NCBI GenBank assembly: GCA_902800585.1
Contig: CADCEW010000006.1
Coordinates: 1 to 50,644, forward strand
Length of the DNA: 50,644 nucleotides
Direction: 5' to 3'
Origin: an uncultured Prevotellaceae bacterium
GTDB taxonomy: Bacteria > Bacteroidota > Bacteroidia > Bacteroidales > Bacteroidaceae
In this document: positions 1 through 8,359 of the stretch, one piece after another
Numbering within the stretch: the first letter of the stretch is position 1
Layout of the letters: every line of letters starts with the position of its first letter
Program-made: the position numbers and the translations under genes
The notes under the pieces: generated by a model
Told to the model about the DNA's origin: nothing
The model's database searches: none
Seen by the model: only the letters and a program-made list of their open reading frames with translations

Positions 1-59
1 TAGCCTGACTTGATCTTCTTTACTACACCCAGACGTTCTTCAAATAAATGTCTCTTCAT
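1..59 (-). CDS. Start of an unidentified leftward gene (partial)
   Basis: An ATG on the minus strand at 59 opens a frame that stays open to the window edge, giving 19 residues beginning MKRHLFEERLGVVKKIKSG. This is too short to identify. The repeat cluster just upstream (108-204) and a basic, helical start recall Bacteroidales VirE/BT4734-type replication-associated proteins. That is a guess from memory of their context, not from domain evidence. The gene could also be an unrelated hypothetical protein. Confidence 0.4.
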   Translation of the reverse strand, partial: MKRHLFEERLGVVKKIKSG

Positions 60-107
60 AATTCTTTCTTTTTGTGTCCAACTTTTGGGGTGCAGTTCAT
101 GCAAATC

Positions 108-204
108 AGGTAGGTGTTAGGTAGGTGTTGAGTAAACACCTACCTGCCCGCAAACGCCCTGTACATCGATGTTTGAGGCGCATATAGGTAGGTGGGTAGG
201 TGTT
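108..204. repeat. GGTAGGTGTT direct and inverted repeat cluster
   Basis: The 11-mer AGGTAGGTGTT occurs as perfect tandem copies at 108-118 and 119-129. It recurs inverted at 135-145, so 119-145 is a perfect 11-base inverted repeat with a 5-base spacer. Two more direct copies follow at 186-194 (AGGTAGGTG) and 195-204 (GGTAGGTGTT). The cluster lies upstream of the leftward partial gene and ahead of the rightward small membrane gene. Iteron-like or operator function is inference. Confidence 0.8.
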
Positions 205-255
205 TTTGCGAAATTTCTTTTTATATTTTACTTCTCAACTTTCAATTATTTTTTG

Positions 256-263
256 TATCTTCG
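256..263 (+). promoter_or_regulatory. -7 box of the small membrane gene
   Basis: TATCTTCG matches the Bacteroidetes -7 consensus TAnnTTTG in seven of eight positions. It is followed by the typical CAC and lies 19 bases before the ATG at 283. No clean TTTG is visible at -33. Confidence 0.5.
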
Positions 264-282
264 CACTCAAATAATAGCATTG

Positions 283-459
283 ATGAAGAAATACGTGTCT
301 TGGATAGGAATAGTGCTGATTGTAGCAGGAGCGATTCTGCTACTGATCAGTTACCTGTTGCACCACACCACCAACGGTATGTTGCTAACAGGACTGTTAT
401 TGATTATAATAGGTATTGTGGGCTATATCCAAGGCATCAAGAGAAGCCAGGGCTATTAG
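283..459 (+). CDS. Small two-helix membrane protein
   Basis: A 58-residue protein of unknown function. Residues about 5-25 and 31-50 are strongly hydrophobic and predict two transmembrane helices, with a short polar hinge (HHTTNG) and a basic tail. The open frame extends back to 169, but the -7 box at 256-263 lies inside that extension, so the ATG at 283 (MKKYVSW) is preferred. The last four bases overlap the 3' end of the convergent SGNH hydrolase gene. I recognise no family; a small inner-membrane protein is all the sequence supports. Confidence 0.6.
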   Translation: MKKYVSWIGIVLIVAGAILLLISYLLHHTTNGMLLTGLLLIIIGIVGYIQGIKRSQGY

Positions 460-1127
460 TTGATTGCTGCAGCCACTTGTTCGGCAATCGCCTGCATGCC
501 TTTCTGTGAAGGATGTCCCCATTGTTTCTCAATGTCCTTCAATTCGATATACCTTACGTTGTAATGGTCGCAGACAGTCTTCATCGAAGAAGTCACGTCG
601 TCTCCCAGTTCTGTGTTGATGATGACATATATGGCTGTTCCTGGATAACGATTCTGGAGGTTTGCCAACAGATAAGCGATAGCAGGACGGAACTTGTAGA
701 GGTCGCTATTCTGCCAATCACCATACTGGTAATCGCCAAGGGGTGAATGAGCCCAACTATCGTTCGTACCACCAAACACAAGAATGATATCTGGATCACC
801 AAGATGCCACAAACGGGTGATAAAAGAACAGTAGGTATAATCCTTCTTCTCATATCCTGTGTTACAGATAGTAGCCCCAGAGAATGAGTTGTTCTGACAG
901 AGACGATAACCATGTTCACGAATCAACTGATGCCACCACAACTGACGGATATCCTGCACGTCATTGTTCTCTGGTTTCTGGGGATACCACACAGCATTCG
1001 TATCAGGCACCACATAACCCTTGAAAGTGCTGTAAGAGTCACCCAAGATAGAGATACTACGTTTCGACTGTGCCTGCATACCCACGCAAGCAATGACGAC
1101 AAGGAAAAGAAGAACAACTCGTTTCAT
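456..1127 (-). CDS. Secreted SGNH/GDSL hydrolase
   Basis: A 223-residue protein with a signal peptide (about residues 1-20, ending in MQAQ). The fold markers are visible in order: the GDS nucleophile block (ILGDSYS, Ser31), the SGA glycine block near residue 84, GGTND with Asn122, and a terminal His205 in GHPSQKG. Families of this fold hydrolyse esters, often acyl or acetyl groups on carbohydrates; the substrate cannot be told. The usual Asp three residues before the catalytic His is Gln202 here, so the acid may be another residue such as Asp198 or be dispensable. The start lies only 20 bases below the tRNA-Asp terminator and I see no separate promoter, so the gene may depend on read-through. 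Confidence 0.8.
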   Translation of the reverse strand: MKRVVLLFLVVIACVGMQAQSKRSISILGDSYSTFKGYVVPDTNAVWYPQKPENNDVQDIRQLWWHQLIREHGYRLCQNNSFSGATICNTGYEKKDYTYCSFITRLWHLGDPDIILVFGGTNDSWAHSPLGDYQYGDWQNSDLYKFRPAIAYLLANLQNRYPGTAIYVIINTELGDDVTSSMKTVCDHYNVRYIELKDIEKQWGHPSQKGMQAIAEQVAAAIN

Positions 1128-1146
1128 ATCTATAGCGTTTAGTTAA

Positions 1147-1180
1147 ACAAAAAACTCACTGAATGCTGATTCAATGAGTT
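1147..1180 (-). terminator. Terminator of tRNA-Asp
   Basis: On the minus strand a 12-base-pair stem (arms 1169-1180 and 1153-1164, one G-T pair, 4-base loop) is followed by a T-rich run. It ends transcription of tRNA-Asp, or attenuates read-through into the SGNH hydrolase gene beyond it. Confidence 0.75.
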
Positions 1181-1186
1181 TCTTTG

Positions 1187-1260
1187 CGGTGCGTACGAGA
1201 CTCGAACTCGTGACCTCCTGCGTGACAGGCAGGCATTCTAACCTACTGAACTAACGCACC
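1187..1260 (-). tRNA. tRNA-Asp (GTC)
   Basis: A 74-nucleotide cloverleaf on the minus strand. Acceptor arms are GGTGCGT and ACGCACC with discriminator G, the anticodon stem is CCTGC/GCAGG, the loop CTGTCAC gives anticodon GTC, and the T-arm is ACGAG-TTCGAGT-CTCGT. CCA is not encoded; the DNA continues GCA through the discriminator. Confidence 0.96.
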
Positions 1261-1281
1261 AGTCTTTTTCTTTTGCGGGTG

Positions 1282-1312
1282 CAAAGGTAAGTATAAATTT
1301 TGAACTAACAAA
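1282..1312 (-). promoter_or_regulatory. Promoter of tRNA-Asp
   Basis: On the minus strand a TTTG (1309-1312) and TACCTTTG (1282-1289) are separated by 19 bases, an exact Bacteroidetes -33/-7 promoter. The -7 box lies about 21 bases before the mature tRNA 5' end. Confidence 0.85.
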
Positions 1313-1328
1313 ATATTTTGCGGTTTTT

Positions 1329-1826
1329 TTATAAAAATCTTTGCAAAATCAGGGCATCACGATATGCCTGTCCATCGAAGAGCCACTGCCCTAACGTTGC
1401 CGATTCTTGGAAGGCTGTCTTCTTGAACAACTGAAGAGCTGCCGTATTCTGTTTATCGACAATGGCATAGAGTTGATGGAGGTGTAAGATGCGCTGGGCA
1501 TAATGCAGTATCTCCTCTACGGCTGCAGTCGCATAGCCCTTACGACGATAATCATTCATGATGACGATACCCAGTTCGGCACGTTGGTGCTGAGGGTCAA
1601 AGTTCACGAGGTCAACGATGCCAACCACTTCGTCAGCCTCATTCTCTGCCATCAGACGCACCTGTCTGTCGGTATAGATGTCGTTGGTAGCACGGGCAAT
1701 ATACTCATGAAGCGTATAACGGGAATACGGCACATTGGTGGTACCAACATTCCAAAGTCCTGTATCATTCTCTATCAAATAGAGGATATCCAGATCCTCA
1801 GGTTCCAAGGCACGTAGTTTAATCAT
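1329..1826 (-). CDS. GNAT family N-acetyltransferase
   Basis: A 165-residue protein of the RimJ/RimL/SpeG-like GNAT type. The N-terminal beta strand MIKLRALEPEDLD is typical. The acetyl-CoA loop is visible near residues 94-104 (NDYRRKGYATAA), followed by the late helix with HQLYAIVDKQNTAALQLFKK. It should transfer an acetyl group from acetyl-CoA to an amine; the substrate (polyamine, protein N-terminus or small molecule) is unknown. The start overlaps the end of the glycosyltransferase gene by 8 bases, which suggests translational coupling. It is the last gene of the leftward engB-recR cluster. Confidence 0.85.
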   Translation of the reverse strand: MIKLRALEPEDLDILYLIENDTGLWNVGTTNVPYSRYTLHEYIARATNDIYTDRQVRLMAENEADEVVGIVDLVNFDPQHQRAELGIVIMNDYRRKGYATAAVEEILHYAQRILHLHQLYAIVDKQNTAALQLFKKTAFQESATLGQWLFDGQAYRDALILQRFL

Positions 1827-2697
1827 GTTGATGACGGTTTTTACTAGGATTGATGAAATGACGCAGCCGATCTCCCAGCATGGGTATCAAGGCGAGCGTT
1901 GCACGGAAATAGATGGCTGCCTGAATAGGCAGTGAGAGCAGGAAACTCAGATGACTGTAATGCTTGCGGAAGAAGATAAGCATCGCCTGATAGAACACAT
2001 GGACATAACGGAAGGAAGACTTCTGGGTGGACTCCCCTTTATAATGGATGATATCATAGGGTAGATACCAGTTCTGCCAACCTCCGTGAATCATACGATA
2101 TGACAAGTCGATGTCCTCGCCATACATAAAGAAGTCTTCGTCCAAAAGTCCTATCTGATCCAGAGCCTTACGACGCAACAGACAATAGGCGCCACTGACC
2201 ACTTCTATCTGACAAGGCTCATCCCAAGGAAGGTCACTCATATAGTAACGACGAGTGAAGCCCAGCATCTTCAACATAGCCACCCACGGAGTAGGAATGG
2301 CACGACGCGACTCTGGGGCAGGATTGCCCTCTCGTGTCAACATACGAACACCTGCCCCACCCGCTTCAGGATGAGCATCCATGAAGTCGAGGCATCCGCG
2401 AATGGTGTTCTCATACACAACAGTATCGGGATTCAGCAACAGGATATATTCTGACTCCGACTGCCGAATAGCCTGATTGTTAGCACGTGCAAAACCAAGA
2501 TTCTCCTGATTAGCGATGAGTCGGACATCCGTACAATGTGTTTGCAGAAAACTGACAGTATCGTCTTTCGAGCAGTTATCGACAACGATCATCTCTCCGT
2601 CAATGCCCTCCAAGGCCTTACGGACGCTATCGATACATTCCACGAGGACTTCGCGAACATTATAACTGACGATGACTATGCTGATTTTCTTGGCCAT
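1819..2697 (-). CDS. Family 2 glycosyltransferase
   Basis: A 292-residue GT-A glycosyltransferase of the WbbL/rhamnosyltransferase-like group. It starts with ISIVIVSYN, has the nucleotide-binding region VVDNCSKDDT, a DxD-like LLNPDTVV, an acceptor-side FFMYGEDIDLSYR, and a hydrophobic C-terminal segment that may associate with the membrane. It probably adds a sugar to a surface polysaccharide. The frame is open to 2826, but the conserved N-terminal strand begins at the ATG at 2697 (MAKK), and the extension would lie entirely within the upstream membrane gene. It overlaps that gene by 22 bases. Confidence 0.88.
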   Translation of the reverse strand: MAKKISIVIVSYNVREVLVECIDSVRKALEGIDGEMIVVDNCSKDDTVSFLQTHCTDVRLIANQENLGFARANNQAIRQSESEYILLLNPDTVVYENTIRGCLDFMDAHPEAGGAGVRMLTREGNPAPESRRAIPTPWVAMLKMLGFTRRYYMSDLPWDEPCQIEVVSGAYCLLRRKALDQIGLLDEDFFMYGEDIDLSYRMIHGGWQNWYLPYDIIHYKGESTQKSSFRYVHVFYQAMLIFFRKHYSHLSFLLSLPIQAAIYFRATLALIPMLGDRLRHFINPSKNRHQHD

Positions 2698-2915
2698 ACA
2701 AAGGGAATGCAGATTACAAGTACCACAGCCAAATAGAAGAAAGGCGTTGTACGATAGACTAAATACAAGATGATATTTGCCACGAGTGGAATTCCGATAA
2801 TCAACGCACGGCGCTGCCAGCTCCACTTAATAAGTCGCAAACCCAGATAGGCGCAGACAAGTGTCGCCAGTTCCATCAAGGTTGTCAACAGGAATTGTAT
2901 GGTTTCGCTATTCAT
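2676..2915 (-). CDS. Small hydrophobic membrane protein
   Basis: A 79-residue protein with no recognised family. Hydrophobic stretches at about residues 8-26, 38-51 and 56-74 predict two or three transmembrane helices, and the C-terminus is basic (WPRKSA). It lies 12 bases downstream of recR and its last 22 bases overlap the start of the glycosyltransferase gene. That arrangement suggests coupled translation and perhaps a membrane partner for the transferase, which is inference from position only. Confidence 0.7.
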   Translation of the reverse strand: MNSETIQFLLTTLMELATLVCAYLGLRLIKWSWQRRALIIGIPLVANIILYLVYRTTPFFYLAVVLVICIPFVWPRKSA

Positions 2916-2927
2916 ATTCTTATGTGT

Positions 2928-3542
2928 TTATTTTCCTTCAAAGGGTGTCCTATTCATAATAGACCGACCTAATGTCACCTCGTCGGCATATTCCAACTCA
3001 TCGCCTACAGGGATACCTCGTGCAATGATACTCAACTTCACGTCATAGGGTGCCAGTTTCCGATAGATATAGAAATTCGTTGTATCACCTTCCATCGTGG
3101 AACTGAGGGCAAGAATCACTTCCTGTATCTTCTCCTGCTCCACCCTCTTTACCAAAGATTCTATCTCCAAGTCAGCAGGTCCTATACCATCCATTGGTGA
3201 GATAACACCACCCAGTACATGATAAAGACCATGAAACTGCTGCGTATTCTCCACTGCCATCACATCCTGTATATTCTCTACGACACAAATGGTCGAAGCA
3301 TCACGACGAGGGTCTGCACAGATAGGACACAGATCAGAGTCACTGATATTATGGCAACGCTGACAATAGTGGACTTCCAGTTTCATTTTGGCGATAGCCT
3401 CAACGAAAGCTTGCACCTCCTCAGGGTCCTGTCGTAACTGATGCAACACCAGTCGTAAGGCGGTTTTGCGTCCAATACCAGGCAGTTTCGAAAACTCTTG
3501 TACTGCCTTTTCCAGTAGTTGTGATGGATATTGCTGTATCAT
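2928..3542 (-). CDS. recR: Recombination mediator protein RecR
   Basis: A 204-residue protein of full family length. It shows the N-terminal helix-hairpin-helix ([15 protein letters not shown], about residues 18-32), the four-cysteine zinc finger ([16 protein letters not shown], about residues 60-75) and a Toprim domain beginning ICVVEN. RecR works with RecO and RecF to load RecA on single-stranded gaps. The start codon immediately follows the stop of the ABC-F gene with no intervening base, so the two are clearly co-transcribed. Confidence 0.97.
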   Translation of the reverse strand: MIQQYPSQLLEKAVQEFSKLPGIGRKTALRLVLHQLRQDPEEVQAFVEAIAKMKLEVHYCQRCHNISDSDLCPICADPRRDASTICVVENIQDVMAVENTQQFHGLYHVLGGVISPMDGIGPADLEIESLVKRVEQEKIQEVILALSSTMEGDTTNFYIYRKLAPYDVKLSIIARGIPVGDELEYADEVTLGRSIMNRTPFEGK

Positions 3543-5342
3543 TTAATTTTCAATTTCCGAGAGTTCTAACCATCTTAGCGACTTCTCGTCGAGCTCATCA
3601 TTGAGCACAGGTAGTCGCTTGCTCATCGTTGTTATTTCGTCAACAGAGGTAGTGGCGCCACAGAGAGCCTCCTCAATCTGTTTCTTTTCAGCCTCCAGTG
3701 CAGCAATGTCTTTCTCTAACTGTTCGAATTCCCGCTTCTCTTTATAGGACATGCGGCGACGGTCATCATGGCGGTAACTGGGCTTAGGCTGATTATTCTG
3801 ATTACTCTGATTATTCGAAGTATTCTGATTACTCGGAGTATTCTGACTATTCAACTTCTCCCACTCCCGATACTGAGTGTAGTTGCCTGGAAAATCCTTG
3901 ATATCACCATTACCCTTGAACACCAACAGATGGTCGACAACCTTATCCATAAAGTAACGGTCGTGGCTTACCACAATGACGCAACCAGGAAAATCTTGCA
4001 GGTATTCCTCCAATATTTGCAGTGTCACGATATCCAAGTCGTTCGTCGGCTCATCGAGAACGAGGAAGTTGGGATTCTTCATCAATACCGTGCAGAGATA
4101 GAGTTTGCGACGCTCGCCTCCACTGAGTTTATAAACATAATTATATTGTTGTTCTGGTGTAAAGAGGAAATACTGCAACAACTGGGAGGCAGAGAGTTTC
4201 TTACCACTGCCTAAATCGACATAGTCGGCAATGGCGGTAATCACATCTATCACCTTCTGACTTTCATCGAATTGTAATCCCTCCTGTGAGAAGTATCCAA
4301 ACTTCACTGTATCGCCGATGACGATACGTCCATCATCCACAGGCACCTGTCCCAACAGCATCTTGATAAACGTCGACTTACCCGTTCCGTTATTTCCCAC
4401 GATGCCCATTTTCTCAAAACGTGAGAAGTTATAGTAGAAATCCTTGAGGATGACGACATCATCGAAACGCTTCGAGATATACTGGCACTCGAAGATCTTA
4501 CTACCGATATACACATTCGATGCTTTCAGGCGCAACTGACGCTCCTCTAAACGCTGCTTCGCCACCTTCTCCAACTCATAGAACGCTTCCTCCCGATAGC
4601 GAGCCTTATGTCCTCGTGCCTGTGGCATCCGACGCATCCATTCCAACTCTGTACGATAGAGGTTATTCGCTCGCGCTATCTCTGCCCGTCGATTGTCAAT
4701 GCGCTCCTGTCGCTTCTCCAGATAATAGGAGTAATTGCCACGATAGGTATATATCGTTTGGTCGTCCAGTTCCATAATAACAGAACAGACACGGTCCAAG
4801 AAGAAACGGTCGTGTGTTACCATGAGTAACGTCTTGTTGCCTCTTGCCAGATAGCCCTCCAACCATTCTATCATCTCTAAGTCGAGATGGTTAGTAGGCT
4901 CGTCGAGTATCAGGAAATCCGGCTCCATCAACAGCACATTGGCAAGGGCTACACGTTTCTGTTGTCCACCACTCAACTGTCCCATCGGCTGATGAAGATC
5001 ACGAATCTTCAGTTGTGTCAACACCTGTTTTGCCTTTAATACTTTCTCTGCCTCCCCTTGATGGTTGAAACAGGCGTCCAGCACACTCTCCTCTGGATCA
5101 AACACTGGTGATTGCTCCAAGAAACCTATTGTCAGGTCACGACGGAAGATGATATCACCATTGTCATAACCCTCCTTACCAGCAAGCACAGAAAGTAATG
5201 TCGACTTACCCGTACCGTTTTTCGCAATCAGTCCCACCTTCTGTCCCTCAGCGATACTGAAACAAATCTGTGAAAACAGTTTCAGTGCGCCGAACGACTT
5301 CGACAAGTTCTGCACGTCAACGTATGGGGTATCTTTCGCCAT
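3543..5342 (-). CDS. ABC-F family ATPase (Uup-like)
   Basis: A 599-residue soluble protein with two ABC domains and no membrane segment. The first has Walker A AKNGTGKST near residue 40 and signature LSGGQQKR. The second has GNNGTGKST and LSGGERRK. Each has an LDEPTN Walker B, and a charged coiled coil ends the protein (about residues 530-590). ABC-F proteins act on ribosomes or, for Uup, on replication intermediates. The linker after the second domain (about residues 498-518) is an Asn/Gln/Ser/Thr tripeptide repeat encoded by a 9-base tandem array, unlike the rest of the protein. Co-transcribed with engB and recR. Confidence 0.92.
   Translation of the reverse strand: MAKDTPYVDVQNLSKSFGALKLFSQICFSIAEGQKVGLIAKNGTGKSTLLSVLAGKEGYDNGDIIFRRDLTIGFLEQSPVFDPEESVLDACFNHQGEAEKVLKAKQVLTQLKIRDLHQPMGQLSGGQQKRVALANVLLMEPDFLILDEPTNHLDLEMIEWLEGYLARGNKTLLMVTHDRFFLDRVCSVIMELDDQTIYTYRGNYSYYLEKRQERIDNRRAEIARANNLYRTELEWMRRMPQARGHKARYREEAFYELEKVAKQRLEERQLRLKASNVYIGSKIFECQYISKRFDDVVILKDFYYNFSRFEKMGIVGNNGTGKSTFIKMLLGQVPVDDGRIVIGDTVKFGYFSQEGLQFDESQKVIDVITAIADYVDLGSGKKLSASQLLQYFLFTPEQQYNYVYKLSGGERRKLYLCTVLMKNPNFLVLDEPTNDLDIVTLQILEEYLQDFPGCVIVVSHDRYFMDKVVDHLLVFKGNGDIKDFPGNYTQYREWEKLNSQNTPSNQNTSNNQSNQNNQPKPSYRHDDRRRMSYKEKREFEQLEKDIAALEAEKKQIEEALCGATTSVDEITTMSKRLPVLNDELDEKSLRWLELSEIEN
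3789..3851. repeat. Seven tandem 9-mers inside the ABC-F gene
   Basis: Seven degenerate units of consensus CTGATTATT or CGGAGTATT run without a gap and stay in frame. They encode an Asn/Ser/Thr-rich tripeptide repeat between the second ABC domain and the C-terminal coiled coil. The unit is the same family as the array at 41435-41533. Confidence 0.85.
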
Positions 5343-5344
5343 GC

Positions 5345-5947
5345 TTATTGTTTGAGTTCCTTGTTAATCTGTTCAATATATCCCAGCACCTCATCCCTGC
5401 CCTGTTTCTTCTCTGCAGAGGTCAGGAACATCGGGGGCAGTTCTTCCCAGGTCTCCGATAGTTTCTGCTTATATGCCTCCACACTCTGATTAGCCTTGGT
5501 TGCCGAGAGTTTGTCTGCCTTGGTAAAAACAATGGAAAAGGGAATATTCGACACACCTAACCATTCGATAAACTCCAAATCTATCTTTTGGGGTTCCAGT
5601 CGGATATCCACCAACACAAAGACATTCGCCAATTGCTCCCTTTGCAGGATATAGCCGCGAATCATCTGATCCAACCGATCCACCTCTTTCTTCGAACGCT
5701 TCGCAAAACCATAACCAGGAAGGTCTACCAAGTACCATTCTTTGTTAATGATAAAATGATTGATCAGCAACGTCTTACCTGGCGTTGATGAAGTCTTGGC
5801 GAGTTTGCTGTGGTTGGTCAGCATATTAATCAAACTCGACTTTCCCACATTCGAGCGTCCGATAAAGGCATACTCAGGCTTCGTGTCATTCGGACACATG
5901 CTTACCATGGGGGCACTCAGTGAGAATGCAGCGGTCTTTATCTCCAT
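5345..5947 (-). CDS. engB: Ribosome biogenesis GTPase EngB (YihA/YsxC)
   Basis: A 200-residue TrmE-Era-EngA-EngB class GTPase. All G motifs are visible: G1 GRSNVGKSS near residue 31, the switch Thr in SSTPGKT, G3 DLPGYG, G4 TKAD and G5 TSA. EngB is needed for late assembly of the large ribosomal subunit. It is the first gene of the leftward cluster, preceded by a consensus promoter at 6013-6043. Only two bases separate its stop from the ABC-F start. Confidence 0.96.
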   Translation of the reverse strand: MEIKTAAFSLSAPMVSMCPNDTKPEYAFIGRSNVGKSSLINMLTNHSKLAKTSSTPGKTLLINHFIINKEWYLVDLPGYGFAKRSKKEVDRLDQMIRGYILQREQLANVFVLVDIRLEPQKIDLEFIEWLGVSNIPFSIVFTKADKLSATKANQSVEAYKQKLSETWEELPPMFLTSAEKKQGRDEVLGYIEQINKELKQ

Positions 5948-6012
5948 ATTTCTACCTTATTATTATATATAGCGTCGGCAATTCCGTTTTCATTTCCTCC
6001 CGTTATCTTTTG

Positions 6013-6043
6013 CAAAGGTACGATTTAGTAAGCAAAGAGCAAA
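6013..6043 (-). promoter_or_regulatory. Promoter of the engB-recR cluster
   Basis: On the minus strand, TTTG (6040-6043) and TACCTTTG (6013-6020) are separated by 19 bases. It lies 65 bases before the engB start and is the only consensus promoter I see for engB through the GNAT gene. Confidence 0.8.
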
Positions 6044-6051
6044 ATAAATAA

Positions 6052-6091
6052 TCAAAAAAATCCGAGCCTCGTATGATACAAGGCTCGGAAT
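6052..6091 (-). terminator. Terminator after the PpiD-like gene
   Basis: Nine-base arms TCCGAGCCT (6061-6069) and AGGCTCGGA (6081-6089) around an 11-base loop form a hairpin. On the minus strand it is followed by seven T. It ends the envelope cluster before the engB promoter. Confidence 0.85.
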
Positions 6092-6113
6092 TATCTGTCA
6101 ATAAAATCTTTTC

Positions 6114-8258
6114 TTAGAAGAACAAGTAGCGGTTATCCACTACGTTGGCTTTCATATACAATTCGTTCAAGTAGCGACCAGCAGCCTGCATAGCCTTCTG
6201 CCTCAACTGAGCCTGCTCAGCCTTTGCGTCAAACTTAGCACCCTCACGCTGTTTCTTATCCAGTACCTTGAAGAGGAATGCACCACCATTACCCTTGATG
6301 GGGGCTGCACTAAACTGACCAGCCTTAGCTACGGCAACAGCACCACTCAGTGCAGGCTCACTCGTACCTGTAGCCTGAACGAAGACAGGTGCAGAGAATG
6401 TGATCTGACGAACGCTGTCAATCTTAGCGCCCTTAGCCTTGGCAGCATCCAGACTATTAACGCCCTTCAGCATCTCAACAGCCTTAGCAAACTTCTTGTC
6501 ACGGATAACTTCCTGCTTCACCTCTTCCTGAACGACATCGAGACCACGATAGCCTACAGGATGTATCTTTGTCAGGGCAACCACCATCAGATGGTCGTTG
6601 TTGCCACACTCATAGAGCGGAGAAACTTCGCCTTCCTTGGCATCGAATATCCATTTCATGGTCTCACGAGTAGAACGAAGACCAGCTACGTTATGCTCCG
6701 AGTTGACCATATCCTTACGCTCCTGCACTTTGAAACCGAACTTCTGAGCGTTCTTCTCCAAACCTTCAATCGTCTTGTTCTCACTGACATACTGGCTGAA
6801 CTTATTGTATGCTGCGGAATAGGTCTCCTTGGAGAAATCAATGGTGTGCTTGATGACGGCAGCGTCATACTTCGTTACCATTGCCTTGCGGTTAAGTACC
6901 TGCAGAACGATGTTACCACCCGAGAACTCAACATTCTTCACCTCGTTAGGAGCCGCTGTTGTGACAGCGGTAATATAAGCCTTGGAGTCTGTGTCAAGAG
7001 CTGTCTCTCTCTCATACATAGCAGAAGTCAACCACTGGCTCGCACCTGGCTGGTTGTATTTCTTGGCAAGAGCCTCAAAGTCTGCACCACCCTTCAAAGC
7101 AGTAGCAATACTGTCAGCAGTCTTGCGAGCAGCCTCAACAGTAGCTCCACCAACCTGAATCTGACGATACTCAATAGAGTCAGGCATCTGAGACTTACCA
7201 ATGAGTTTGATGACATTCACTGTATTGTCATAGGCAGTCTCAAAAGGAGCACTTACCTGTCCTACCTGCATAGAATCGAGTTTAGCAGCGATATCAGGAG
7301 CATAAGCACGCTTAGTAGCGGCAATGCCTGTATAAGCAATCTGTGACTGTGCCTTACGGACAACGTCAGCAGGAGCAGCACCACTCTCTAACTTCTGGCG
7401 TGCTTCGTTGATAGTCTTCATCAAAGCGGCACGATCGGCTGCAGAAGCAACCACCTGGAAATCGACGAACTTGATATCGCGGCTTTCCATATATTGTTTG
7501 AACATCTCCTTCTGCTCCTCATACTTTGCCTTCAGGTCAGCATCGCTTACCTGTACGTCAGCATCCTTGATAGCAGAGTAAGGAAGGGTTGCAAGTTGAA
7601 TATCGCTCTCCTGTGTCTGTGCTTCGAAAGCCATCTTGGCAGAGACAGGGTTAGAGAGCAGACAGTGAGCAATCAGTGACTGATACTTTGAACCAAGAAT
7701 ACTGGTACGAATCTGCTTCTCGACAAACTTCCAATAGTCATAAATCTGCTTATACTGCTCAAGAACCTGAGCCTGCTGTGGCTGTGACTGAATCTTCTTA
7801 TAGTCGTCCAAGAACTTCGTCAGTTGTGTGACATCGAAACGACCCGTCTGCTGATTGATGAAAGGAGTCTGCATCAACATTTGATTCGTACCTGCCTTCA
7901 GGATATTCTGCAGTTCCTCATCCGTTACAGTCAGACCGAGTTTCTTTGTCTCTTCCTCCAAGATGGTGTTGTTGACAAACTGCTGCCAGACCTGATCCTT
8001 CACCTGATTCATTTCTTCCTCAGAGAGGTTGTCACGACCCTGAGTCATCTTAATGACGGACTGATACTCATCAACCATCTCCTGGAATTCCTGTACGGAG
8101 ATTTTCTTACCTAACACTTCGCCGACCTGCTGACGCTTCTCGTTGCTTGTAGCCTCACAAGAACGGAACATCTCCTCGGCAATGAACGCAAAGAGGGCGA
8201 GACCGATCACGGTAGCGAGAACGGGACCCCAACTTCTGATTTTTCCAATTGCTGCCAT
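6114..8258 (-). CDS. PpiD-like periplasmic chaperone / peptidyl-prolyl isomerase
   Basis: A 714-residue protein with a short cytoplasmic start and one transmembrane helix (about residues 10-28). A SurA/PpiD-type N-terminal chaperone domain follows (motifs VSVQEF-like, then NNTILEEE and LGLTVTDEEL). The central parvulin-like segment has YRQIQV followed by GGADFEALAKKYNQ and a second rotamase-like repeat near VSPLYECGNNDHLMVVAL. It should be anchored in the inner membrane and assist folding of exported outer-membrane proteins. Whether it is catalytically active cannot be judged. The length is above E. coli PpiD (about 620) but usual for Bacteroidales. It has its own -7 box upstream besides possible read-through. 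Confidence 0.9.
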   Translation of the reverse strand: MAAIGKIRSWGPVLATVIGLALFAFIAEEMFRSCEATSNEKRQQVGEVLGKKISVQEFQEMVDEYQSVIKMTQGRDNLSEEEMNQVKDQVWQQFVNNTILEEETKKLGLTVTDEELQNILKAGTNQMLMQTPFINQQTGRFDVTQLTKFLDDYKKIQSQPQQAQVLEQYKQIYDYWKFVEKQIRTSILGSKYQSLIAHCLLSNPVSAKMAFEAQTQESDIQLATLPYSAIKDADVQVSDADLKAKYEEQKEMFKQYMESRDIKFVDFQVVASAADRAALMKTINEARQKLESGAAPADVVRKAQSQIAYTGIAATKRAYAPDIAAKLDSMQVGQVSAPFETAYDNTVNVIKLIGKSQMPDSIEYRQIQVGGATVEAARKTADSIATALKGGADFEALAKKYNQPGASQWLTSAMYERETALDTDSKAYITAVTTAAPNEVKNVEFSGGNIVLQVLNRKAMVTKYDAAVIKHTIDFSKETYSAAYNKFSQYVSENKTIEGLEKNAQKFGFKVQERKDMVNSEHNVAGLRSTRETMKWIFDAKEGEVSPLYECGNNDHLMVVALTKIHPVGYRGLDVVQEEVKQEVIRDKKFAKAVEMLKGVNSLDAAKAKGAKIDSVRQITFSAPVFVQATGTSEPALSGAVAVAKAGQFSAAPIKGNGGAFLFKVLDKKQREGAKFDAKAEQAQLRQKAMQAAGRYLNELYMKANVVDNRYLFF

Positions 8259-8307
8259 TTTATGCTTTTATTTTTATATTTTTATTTCATTTTTCAAATT
8301 CAGCCGA

Positions 8308-8315
8308 CAAAATTA
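8308..8315 (-). promoter_or_regulatory. -7 box before the PpiD-like gene
   Basis: TAATTTTG on the minus strand matches TAnnTTTG and lies 50 bases before the start codon, in the 101-base gap after the CNNM gene. No clear TTTG stands at -33. Confidence 0.55.
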
Positions 8316-8359
8316 CAAAATTTATGGCAAACGGCGAAAGATAAAACGAAAAAAATAGA

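Noticed and set aside
1819-2826. Longer start for the glycosyltransferase at 2826
   Set aside because: The extra 43 residues lie inside the upstream membrane gene and precede the conserved first strand of the GT-A fold, which begins at 2697.
6561-7346. Rightward 261-codon open frame
   Set aside because: Antisense to the PpiD-like gene, with no start signals and low-complexity composition typical of a shadow frame.
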